A stretch of 18,388 nt of DNA. It comes from Collinsella sp. UBA6357 (GTDB taxonomy: Bacteria > Actinomycetota > Coriobacteriia > Coriobacteriales > Coriobacteriaceae). Both the position numbers and the translations under genes were made by a program. Under the pieces are notes generated by a model that did not search any database, was not told the origin of the DNA, and was given only the letters and a program-made list of their open reading frames with translations. Positions 6,745-12,603 of this stretch are shown piece by piece; the stretch's first letter is position 1; every line of letters starts with the position of its first letter. The stretch is from positions 232-18,619 of the forward strand of contig DJRP01000027.1 in assembly GCA_002437815.1 (NCBI GenBank), read 5' to 3'.

Positions 6745-7920
6745 TTAGCCCAAGGCTTCCACGACCTTGTCACCCATCTGGGCGGTACCAAGGATCCTAT
6801 CTGCCGGCGTGGCGGCATCGGCGATATCGCGCGTGCGCCATCCCTTATCGAGTACCTGTTCCACCGCGCGCTCGATCCATGCCGCCTGCTCGTTCATATC
6901 GAGTGCGTAGGTGAGCAACATGGATGCCGAGAGAATCTGTGCCAGCGGGTTGGCGATACCCTTGCCCGCGATATCGGGCGCAGAGCCGGCGCTGGGCTCG
7001 AAGAGCGACACGCCGTCCCCCAGACTTGCCGAGGCGAGCATGCCAAGCGATCCGGTGATCTGGGCAGCCTCATCAGAGAGAATGTCCCCGAACATGTTCT
7101 CGGTCACCACGACGTCGAAATCGGCCGGTCGATTGATGAGCTGCATCGCCGTGTTGTCGACAAGCAGATCTTCGAGCTCGACATCGGCGTATTCGGTATC
7201 GTGCACCCGATGCACGATCTCGCGCCACATACGGCTTGTCTCCAATACATTGCGCTTATCGACACTCGTCACCTTGTTGCGACGCTTGCGCGCGGCCTCG
7301 AAAGCCTGGCGGGCAATGCGTTCGATCTCGTATTCGCGATACTCCATCACGTCGTAGGCACGCTGTCCGGCACCACCGTCCGCACCGGACCCCGGCTCGT
7401 CATAGAAACGCTCGCGTCGACCGAAATAGATGCCGCCGGTGAGCTCACGCACGAGCACCATGTCCACGCCCTTGATGACCTCGGGACGAAGCGTCGAGGC
7501 ACCGGCAAGGGCGTCGTAGATCTTGACCGGGCGCAGGTTGGTATAGAGTCCGAGCTCCTTGCGGATCCGGAGCAAACCCTGCTCGGGGCGCGGTGCCGCA
7601 GGATCGGTCGAATCCCACTTGGGTCCACCGACGCTGGCAAGCAGCACGGCATCCGAGGCCTTCGCAGCATCAAGCGTCTCTTTCGGCAGCGGATCGCCCG
7701 TGGCATCGATGGCCGCCCCTCCGATCAGGTGGTCTTCGAACGCAAACGTCACGCCAGAACGTCTTCCTACCGCCGCGAGCACCTTTTTGCCCTCCGCGAT
7801 CACCTCGGGACCGATGCCGTCTCCCGGCAGGCAGCAGATCTTATAGGTCTTTTTCACGTTGCAGCTCCAGTTCTCGCTACTCGGACCGTTCGCAAAGGGA
7901 TTGTCCAGCTTGATCGTCAC
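6745..7920 (-). CDS. leuB: 3-isopropylmalate dehydrogenase
   Basis: Cytoplasmic enzyme that oxidises 3-isopropylmalate with NAD+ and decarboxylates it to 2-ketoisocaproate, the third step of leucine synthesis. Family marks are YKICCLPGDGIGPEV at the N-terminus, VGGPKWD, LRPVKIY, LVRELTGGIYFG, VTSVDKRNVLETSRMW, and the metal and substrate region TENMFGDILSDEAAQITGS. The start shown is GTG 7920: the end of leuD provides gaggagg about 10 bases upstream, and only 5 bases separate the two genes. It gives 391 residues, about 20 more than usual at the N-terminus. A GTG at 7857 with ggag 7 bases upstream would give 370 residues, closer to the family norm of about 350-370, and is a real alternative. 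It is the fourth enzyme gene of the leuACDB operon. Confidence 0.94.
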   Translation of the reverse strand: MTIKLDNPFANGPSSENWSCNVKKTYKICCLPGDGIGPEVIAEGKKVLAAVGRRSGVTFAFEDHLIGGAAIDATGDPLPKETLDAAKASDAVLLASVGGPKWDSTDPAAPRPEQGLLRIRKELGLYTNLRPVKIYDALAGASTLRPEVIKGVDMVLVRELTGGIYFGRRERFYDEPGSGADGGAGQRAYDVMEYREYEIERIARQAFEAARKRRNKVTSVDKRNVLETSRMWREIVHRVHDTEYADVELEDLLVDNTAMQLINRPADFDVVVTENMFGDILSDEAAQITGSLGMLASASLGDGVSLFEPSAGSAPDIAGKGIANPLAQILSASMLLTYALDMNEQAAWIERAVEQVLDKGWRTRDIADAATPADRILGTAQMGDKVVEALG

Positions 7921-7925
7921 GCGTT

Positions 7926-8438
7926 TTACGCCTCCTCGGCCTTAGTTGCCGCGATCTTGGCGCGGGTGCGCGCCACCAGGCCGCCCGCCTCGATGATCTC
8001 GGCGATAAACGGCGGAAACGGCTCGGCCGTGAAGGTCTCGCCGGTGCGCTCGTTGGTGATGGTACCCGCCTCGGTATCGACCTTAACCGTATCGCCGGCC
8101 TGGATGGCATCGACCGCCTCCGGGCACTCCATGATGGGCAGGCCCACGTTGATCGCATTGCGATAGAAGATGCGGGCGAAACTCTTGGCGATGACGCACG
8201 ATACGCCGGCGGCCTTGATGGCCACCGGGGCATGCTCGCGCGACGAGCCGCAACCAAAGTTCTCGTCCGCTACGATGATGTCACCCGGCTTCACCGTGGT
8301 GGCAAACGCGGGGTCGATGTCCTCCATGGCATGCGCCGCCAGATGCGCATGGTCGGAAGAGTTCAGATAACGAGCGGGAATAATGACGTCGGTGTCGACA
8401 TCTCGACCGTACCGAAATACTGTTCCTTCAAAGTTCAT
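7926..8438 (-). CDS. leuD: 3-isopropylmalate dehydratase small subunit
   Basis: Swivel-domain subunit of isopropylmalate isomerase, which with LeuC converts 2-isopropylmalate to 3-isopropylmalate through a dehydration and rehydration. The protein has 170 residues, the length of the short aconitase-type LeuD. Key segments are RDVDTDVIIPARYLN near the N-terminus, the substrate-loop motif NFGCGSSREHAP, and AKSFARIFYRNAINVGLP. The start ATG 8438 has ggaga a few bases upstream. A gap of 264 bases rich in inverted repeats separates it from leuC, unusual for two subunits of one enzyme. The 3' end supplies the ribosome binding site of leuB. Confidence 0.95.
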   Translation of the reverse strand: MNFEGTVFRYGRDVDTDVIIPARYLNSSDHAHLAAHAMEDIDPAFATTVKPGDIIVADENFGCGSSREHAPVAIKAAGVSCVIAKSFARIFYRNAINVGLPIMECPEAVDAIQAGDTVKVDTEAGTITNERTGETFTAEPFPPFIAEIIEAGGLVARTRAKIAATKAEEA

Positions 8439-8480
8439 GTCGTTCTCCGTTCGAAATACAAGAGTCGGAACGCGCTGTTG

Positions 8481-8586
8481 GGGATTTGATATTTACTCGC
8501 TTACTCGGACAGTCCTGCTCGCACGGAGAGCACATTAAGTGCTCTCCGGCTCGTGCGGAACTCGACGCGAGCAAATATCAAATCCC
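8481..8586. repeat. Long nested hairpin between leuC and leuD
   Basis: The outer arms 8481-8500 and 8567-8586 are inverted copies of 20 bases with one mismatch (core gatttgatattt / aaatatcaaatc). Inside lies a perfect 9-bp stem, ggagagcac (8525-8533) and gtgctctcc (8539-8547), with loop attaa; four more pairs (8521-8524 with 8553-8556) extend it across a bulge. In leu operon mRNA this would form a long hairpin ending about 40 bases before the leuD start. It may be a dispersed palindromic element or an RNA control or stability structure. Confidence 0.75.
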
Positions 8587-8669
8587 TCGTTCTCGTCTCG
8601 GCTACAAAAAAGCTAAAAGAAAGTTGGCGTTCGCCTTCGGCGAACCTAGTGAGCGCAGGACTGTCCGAG
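8504..8669. repeat. 15-bp inverted repeat pair spanning the leuC-leuD gap
   Basis: ctcggacagtcctgc (8504-8518) and gcaggactgtccgag (8655-8669) are perfectly inverted copies. The first copy lies inside the loop region of the 8481-8586 hairpin and the second outside it, so pairing of this repeat and the outer arms of that hairpin compete or form a pseudoknot-like topology. Confidence 0.75.
8606..8645 (-). terminator. Candidate intrinsic terminator between leuC and leuD
   Basis: Read on the minus strand, gttcgcc-gaa-ggcgaac (8645-8629) is a perfect 7-bp hairpin. It is followed after 6 bases by tttctttt and then by six T (8611-8606). The offset T tract makes it a moderate candidate. It would reduce leuDB relative to leuAC unless read-through is regulated. 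Confidence 0.45.
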
Positions 8670-8702
8670 CGCCGGACGAAAGTCCAAAAGGCCCTCCCCC
8701 AT

Positions 8703-9968
8703 TTAAATCTGGCTCGGCAGGCAGATATGCCCCGCCACGGCAGAGGCCGCCGCAACGGCCGGCGAGGCCAGATAGACCTCGGACGTGGGGTCGCCCATGC
8801 GCCCGACGAAGTTGCGGTTGGTCGTCGAGATGCAACGTTCCCCGGCCGCCAGGATACCCATGTAACCGCCCAGGCAGGGACCGCATGTAGGGGTCGAGAA
8901 GACACAGTTGGCATCCAAGAAGATATCGGTCAACCCTTCCTTCATGCACTGACGGAACACCGCCTGCGTCGCCGGGATCACGATACAGCGCACACCGTCG
9001 GCAACTTTGTGCCCGCGCATGACCTCGGCCGCCGCGCGCATATCTTCGATGCGGCCGTTGGTGCACGACCCGATCACAGCCTGGTCGATCGCGATATGCG
9101 TGCTCTCGCTCACCGGATGGGTGTTGCTCGGCAGATGCGGCCACGACACGCAGGGTTTGATGTCGGCGGCATCGATCTTGATGACCCGTGCGTACTCGGC
9201 ATCGGCGTCTGCATGGTACTCGACGTAATCGCGCTCGCAACGGTCTTTGAGCCAGGCGCGAGCCACGTCATCGACCTCGATGATGCCAGCCTTGCCGCCC
9301 GCCTCGATCGCCATGTTCGAAATCGTCATGCGACCTTCCATCGACAGGCCTTCGATCGTGGAGCCGGCAAATTCCATCGCCTGGTACAGAGCCCCGTCTA
9401 CGCCGATCATACCGATGATATGCAGAATGATGTCTTTGGCTGTAGCCCCGTCGGCAAGCTCGCCGTCGATCTCAAAGCGGATCGTGGGCGGCACCTTGAA
9501 CCAGGCGCGACCGGTCGCCAGCCCCACGCCGGCATCGGTGGAGCCCACGCCCGTCGAAAAGGCACCGAGCGCACCGTAGGTGCAGGTATGCGAATCGGCT
9601 CCGATGATCAGGTCACCGGGCACGACGACACCGCGCTCGGGCAGCAGGGCATGCTCGATGCCGGCGCAGCCCTGCTCGTAGTAGTGCGTCACATGCTGGG
9701 CATGGGCGAACTCGCGCATCTTCTTGGTCTGCTCGGCGCTCTTGATGTCCTTGTTGGGCGCGTAGTGGTCGGGAACCAGGCAGACGCGGTCGCGGTCGAA
9801 CACCTCGGTCGCGCCCAGCTCATGGAACACGTCGATCGCGATCGGCGCGGTGATATCGTTGGCGAGCACGATATCCAGATCGCATTCCACGAGCTGGCCG
9901 GGTTTGACCTCGTCGAGGCCGGCGTGGGCGGCCAGGATCTTCTCTGCAACGGTCATGGGACGAGCCAT
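8703..9968 (-). CDS. leuC: 3-isopropylmalate dehydratase large subunit
   Basis: Iron-sulfur subunit of isopropylmalate isomerase, partner of LeuD. The 421-residue length fits the shorter (type 2, homoaconitase-like) LeuC group, matching the short LeuD in this operon. Cluster ligands are visible as Cys302 (GSCTNGR) and Cys362 and Cys365 (TCGPCLGG). The active-site region GADSHTCTYGALGAFSTG (123-140) and the VPDHYAPNKD segment (66-74) are in their usual places. The start ATG 9968 follows gaggggaaag on the minus strand, in a 39-base gap after leuA. It is the second enzyme gene of the operon. Confidence 0.95.
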   Translation of the reverse strand: MARPMTVAEKILAAHAGLDEVKPGQLVECDLDIVLANDITAPIAIDVFHELGATEVFDRDRVCLVPDHYAPNKDIKSAEQTKKMREFAHAQHVTHYYEQGCAGIEHALLPERGVVVPGDLIIGADSHTCTYGALGAFSTGVGSTDAGVGLATGRAWFKVPPTIRFEIDGELADGATAKDIILHIIGMIGVDGALYQAMEFAGSTIEGLSMEGRMTISNMAIEAGGKAGIIEVDDVARAWLKDRCERDYVEYHADADAEYARVIKIDAADIKPCVSWPHLPSNTHPVSESTHIAIDQAVIGSCTNGRIEDMRAAAEVMRGHKVADGVRCIVIPATQAVFRQCMKEGLTDIFLDANCVFSTPTCGPCLGGYMGILAAGERCISTTNRNFVGRMGDPTSEVYLASPAVAAASAVAGHICLPSQI

Positions 9969-10007
9969 GTCTTTCCCCTCTCATATGGGCACAAGCGCCC
10001 GCGTACT

Positions 10008-11546
10008 CTACTCGTTTCCCGCCTTGGAGCGGTTGGTCTGAATCATACGGTTGACGGCGTTCACGTACGCCTTGGCAGAGCTCACGATGATATCCGTGTC
10101 GGCACCGCGACCGGTATAGATCTTGCCGTCCTCGGCGGTGATGCGTACCGTCACCTCGCCGATGGCATCGATACCGCGCGTGATGGCCTTGACGTTGAAC
10201 TCGGTCAGATCACCGTGTGCGGAGACCACCTGATCGACGGCCTTGTATGCCGCGTCGACCGGACCGGTGCCCGTCGAGCAGACGACATGGGTCTCGCCCG
10301 TCTCGTCGGCGATGGTCGCCGTCGCCGTGGGCACCAGCGGATCGCCGCACGACACCTGCAGGGCATCGAGGGTATAGATCGCCTTGACCTCGCGCTGGCG
10401 CTCTTGGACCATCGATTCCAGATCCTCGTCAAAGACCTCCTTTTTCTGGTCGGCAATCTCGAGGAAGCGCTGATAGATAGCCTCGAACTCCTGATCCTCG
10501 AAGGTATAGCCAAGCTCGGCCAGGCGATGGCGCAAGGCGGCGTGGCCCGAGCGGGCAGAAAGGATGATCTCGGAACCTGCAGCGCCCACATCCTTGGGAT
10601 CGATGATCTCATAGGTATCGCGCGCCTTGAGCACGCCATCCTGATGGATACCGGAGCTATGGGCAAAGGCGTTGGCGCCGACGATGGACTTGTTGGGCTG
10701 TACGTTGATACCGGTGATGGAGCTCACGAGCTTCGAGGCACGGGTGAGTTCGGTCGTCACGATATCGGTATGGGCATCGAGCGCCTCCTCGTGCATCTTC
10801 ATGGCCATGACCACCTCTTCGAGCGCCGTGTTGCCGGCACGCTCGCCCAGGCCGTTGATGGTGCACTCGATCTGGGTCGCACCGTTGCGTACGGCGTCGA
10901 GCGCAAGCGCTGTGGCCATACCCAGGTCGTTATGCGTGTGGACCGAGATGGTCACGTCCTCGATGCCCGCCACGCGCTCGCGCAGATCGCGAATGCGTGC
11001 GCCAAAATCCCACGGCATGTTGTAGCCGGTGGTGTCGGGGATATTCACGACCGTCGCTCCGGCCTTCACCGCCGCCTCGACGATGCGAACCAGGAATTCT
11101 TGATCGGAGCGTCCCGCGTCCTCGGCATAGAACTCGACGTCGTCGACAAACTTGCGAGCATAGCTCACCGCATGCACCGCGCGCTCGATAGCCTCTTCCT
11201 CGGTCATATGGAGCTTGTCGCGCAGATGGCTGGGGCTCACACCCAGACCGGTATGGATACGAGGCCTCTGAGCGCATTTGAGGGCCTCTGCGGCAACTTC
11301 GATGTCTTTATCCACGGCGCGGGTGAGCCCGCATACGGTACAGCGGTCACCGGCGATCTTTCCGATCTCCTGGACCGATTTGAAATCACCGGGGCTCGAG
11401 ATCGGAAAGCCCGCCTCGATGACGTCGACGTTCATGCGCACCAGCTGACGGGCGATGACAAGCTTCTCCTCGGTGTTCATGCTTGCGCCGGGAGACTGCT
11501 CCCCGTCGCGCAGGGTGGTGTCGAAGATAGCGATTTTGCGGCTCAT
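10008..11546 (-). CDS. leuA: 2-isopropylmalate synthase
   Basis: Catalyses the first committed step of leucine synthesis, condensing acetyl-CoA with 2-ketoisovalerate. It has 512 residues from ATG 11546, which has aggagg 5-6 bases upstream; the longer open frame to 11660 runs back into the leader and is rejected. Residues 9-20 (DTTLRDGEQSPG) carry the metal-binding Asp, VHTHNDLGM has His203 and His205, and NGLGERAGNT (231-240) follows. The C-terminal ~150 residues have the LeuA regulatory-domain pattern (ATATIADETGETHV, GPVDAAYKAVDQVV, then GRGADTDIIVSSAKAYVNAVNRM), which in the family binds leucine for feedback inhibition. It is an E. coli-like, type 1 LeuA rather than the longer mycobacterial type. 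Transcription is probably also controlled by the leader peptide leuL. Confidence 0.96.
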   Translation of the reverse strand: MSRKIAIFDTTLRDGEQSPGASMNTEEKLVIARQLVRMNVDVIEAGFPISSPGDFKSVQEIGKIAGDRCTVCGLTRAVDKDIEVAAEALKCAQRPRIHTGLGVSPSHLRDKLHMTEEEAIERAVHAVSYARKFVDDVEFYAEDAGRSDQEFLVRIVEAAVKAGATVVNIPDTTGYNMPWDFGARIRDLRERVAGIEDVTISVHTHNDLGMATALALDAVRNGATQIECTINGLGERAGNTALEEVVMAMKMHEEALDAHTDIVTTELTRASKLVSSITGINVQPNKSIVGANAFAHSSGIHQDGVLKARDTYEIIDPKDVGAAGSEIILSARSGHAALRHRLAELGYTFEDQEFEAIYQRFLEIADQKKEVFDEDLESMVQERQREVKAIYTLDALQVSCGDPLVPTATATIADETGETHVVCSTGTGPVDAAYKAVDQVVSAHGDLTEFNVKAITRGIDAIGEVTVRITAEDGKIYTGRGADTDIIVSSAKAYVNAVNRMIQTNRSKAGNE

Positions 11547-11577
11547 GATTTCCTCCTGATAGTCGCTGATGACGGGA

Positions 11578-11643
11578 GCTTTCAGGAGAGATGGGGCGCC
11601 TTGAGATAGAAAAACACCCGGGTCGCTCATCACGCCTGAAAGC
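11578..11643 (-). promoter_or_regulatory. Competing 9-bp pairing in the leuA leader
   Basis: gctttcagg (11578-11586) and cctgaaagc (11635-11643) are perfect inverted copies. They enclose the 3' arm and T tract of the candidate attenuator terminator, and one copy lies in the terminator loop. It could stabilise an alternative, anti-terminated or translation-affecting fold before leuA; this is inference. Confidence 0.4.
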
Positions 11644-11667
11644 GGCGGACGATTGCGCACTCGGGTG
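11610..11667 (-). terminator. Candidate leu attenuator terminator
   Basis: On the minus strand, cacccgagt (11667-11659) pairs with acccgggtg (11623-11615) with one mismatch, followed at once by five T (11614-11610). The 35-base loop is long but can hold a small inner stem. It lies 26 bases after the leuL stop and 63 bases before the leuA start, where an attenuator is expected. Confidence 0.5.
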
Positions 11668-11692
11668 CCAACGTATTAAAGCAAGCTTAAAC

Positions 11693-11724
11693 CCTAGCGC
11701 GCGATTACATCTAGTAGCGCTAGG
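11693..11724 (-). promoter_or_regulatory. Leader hairpin over the Leu codons of leuL
   Basis: gcgctagg (11717-11724) and cctagcgc (11693-11700) are a perfect 8-bp inverted repeat with a 16-base loop. The 5' arm on the transcript includes Leu codons of leuL and the 3' arm spans its stop codon. This is the position of the 1:2 pause hairpin in classical amino acid attenuators: a ribosome stalled at the Leu codons would block it. Confidence 0.6.
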
Positions 11725-11753
11725 CCTAGGAGCTGCTGCGTGTTCTTGAACAT
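11694..11753 (-). CDS. leuL: Leucine operon leader peptide (attenuator peptide)
   Basis: A 19-codon ORF, ATG 11753 to TAG 11694, encodes MFKNTQQLLGLALLDVIAR. A ribosome binding site (gagagga) sits 7 bases upstream on the minus strand. Five of 19 codons are Leu within a seven-residue stretch (CTC CTA GGC CTA GCG CTA CTA). Four are CTA, which is rare in the neighbouring genes that favour CTG and CTC. Val and Ile codons follow. Such clusters are typical of branched-chain amino acid leader peptides, where low charged tRNA-Leu stalls the ribosome and prevents the terminator from forming. The leuA start is 147 bases downstream, and the gap holds a hairpin over the Leu codons, a terminator candidate and a competing pairing. 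The peptide itself probably has no further function. Confidence 0.85.
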   Translation of the reverse strand: MFKNTQQLLGLALLDVIAR

Positions 11754-11796
11754 GTACGGCTCCTCTCAGCCTCGGGGTTTCACTGCAACGGGCTAA

Positions 11797-11805
11797 AGTG
11801 TAACA
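11797..11805 (-). promoter_or_regulatory. Candidate extended -10 promoter for the leu operon
   Basis: On the minus strand, TGTTACACT is an extended -10 (TGn plus TACACT, 4 of 6 matching the consensus). It would start transcription near 11790, about 37 bases before the leuL ATG. No good -35 is present at 17-base spacing; that position falls in the 36-bp inverted repeat. Confidence 0.35.
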
Positions 11806-11807
11806 CA

Positions 11808-11893
11808 ACCTGCAATTGGGGACGTAGCGTTTTGACAGGTTTTCCTTACACCTCGTCAAAACCTGTCAAAACGCTACGTCCCCAATTGCAGGT
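11808..11893. repeat. 36-bp perfect inverted repeat (86-base palindromic element)
   Basis: The arms 11808-11843 and 11858-11893 are perfectly complementary over 36 bp around a 14-base loop (11844-11857). One end coincides with the last base of the phosphoesterase stop codon, the other is 3 bases from the candidate leu -10. A tandem echo, ttttgacagg then ttttgacgagg, is seen on the minus strand. There is no T tract after either arm, so it is not a standard terminator, though such a stem could still stop polymerase or protect the upstream mRNA end. Its perfection suggests a recently spread palindromic repeat. Confidence 0.9.
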
Positions 11894-12603
11894 CACCAGG
11901 GAGTACGGGCAGCGGACGATTCAATGGCCTCATGGCGACGCAGCTCTCGACGCATCGTATGGGCATTGACCCAAGCCGCCTGCCACCCACCTGCCACATA
12001 GCGCTCGTCATCGATCTCAAACATCGTATAGCCACAGGCATTGATGACCTGCGCCCCCGACGGATGCATACGCAAGCGCTTGAAAGCCGGGTCGTATCCC
12101 TTATGGATATGTCCGTGCACCAGATAATCGGGGCGCCAGGATCCAAGTGCCTCGTTAAAGCTCTCAAACCCCTGATGGGGACCATCCGAAAGATCGCCCA
12201 CCCCCGCGGCGGGAGCATGGGTCAAAAGGATGTCACACCCTCCCAACAATTTTACTTTGCGCGAAAGCTTGCGAACGCGGCGGGCCATCTCACGTTCGCT
12301 GTACATGTTGGCCCCATCTCGGTAACGCCTTGAGCCACCGAGCCCCGCGATCCGCACACCTCGATAGACGTACATATCATCTTCAACGCAGATGCAGCCA
12401 CCCGGTGCATGGCGAGCATATCGATCGTCATGGTTGCCGCGCACATAGATCAAAGGCTTGTTGATAACGGTGACCAGAAACTCAAGATAGTCAGGATCCA
12501 GATCACCGGCCGAGAGTATCAGGTCGACATCCTCGAACCGCTCTTTGCAAAAAGCCTCCCACAGACATCGTTCCTCGACATCGGCTATAGCCAGTATCTT
12601 CAT
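11893..12603 (-). CDS. Metallophosphoesterase (calcineurin-like)
   Basis: A 236-residue predicted metal-dependent phosphoesterase with no signal peptide, so cytoplasmic. Two-metal motifs appear in order: D8-x-E10 (IADVEE), GDLD (33-36), GNHDD (56-60), H129 in LTHAP, and HGHIH (163-167). The first motif is D-x-E where the classic family has D-x-H; this seems normal in a subgroup I recall from Firmicutes and Coriobacteriia with the same GLGGSRRYRDG and THAPAAGVGDLSDGPHQGF segments. The substrate is unknown. The start ATG 12603 forms ATGA with the stop of the upstream gene, implying translational coupling; the longer frame lies inside that gene. The stop touches the 36-bp inverted repeat. The partnership with the ParB-like/BMP protein suggests a shared nucleotide-related process, which is inference. 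Confidence 0.9.
   Translation of the reverse strand: MKILAIADVEERCLWEAFCKERFEDVDLILSAGDLDPDYLEFLVTVINKPLIYVRGNHDDRYARHAPGGCICVEDDMYVYRGVRIAGLGGSRRYRDGANMYSEREMARRVRKLSRKVKLLGGCDILLTHAPAAGVGDLSDGPHQGFESFNEALGSWRPDYLVHGHIHKGYDPAFKRLRMHPSGAQVINACGYTMFEIDDERYVAGGWQAAWVNAHTMRRELRRHEAIESSAARTPW

Noticed and set aside
6712..8166. Open frame of 484 codons on the plus strand opposite leuB and leuD
   Set aside because: Antisense shadow of conserved genes, with no recognisable domain and no ribosome binding site.
8504..8669. Invertible DNA segment bounded by the 15-bp inverted repeats
   Set aside because: No recombinase gene is nearby, and the arms fit RNA pairing or a palindromic element better.
8553..11609. 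Open frame of 1018 codons on the plus strand across leuC and leuA
   Set aside because: It is antisense to two well-conserved enzymes, has no family pattern, and is His/Asp/Gly-rich as expected from the mirror of high-GC codons.
11547..11660. Longer leuA with 38 extra N-terminal residues
   Set aside because: The extension runs through the attenuator hairpins; the ATG at 11546 has aggagg in front and the family sequence begins there.
11547..11753. T-box riboswitch upstream of leuA
   Set aside because: No T-box core (the ggnaccgcg-type motif) and no specifier-loop layout; a leader ORF with its own ribosome binding site explains the region better.
11808..11893. The 36-bp inverted repeat as an ordinary intrinsic terminator
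   Set aside because: No T tract follows either arm and the stem is several times longer than needed. A termination role remains possible but is not the best description.
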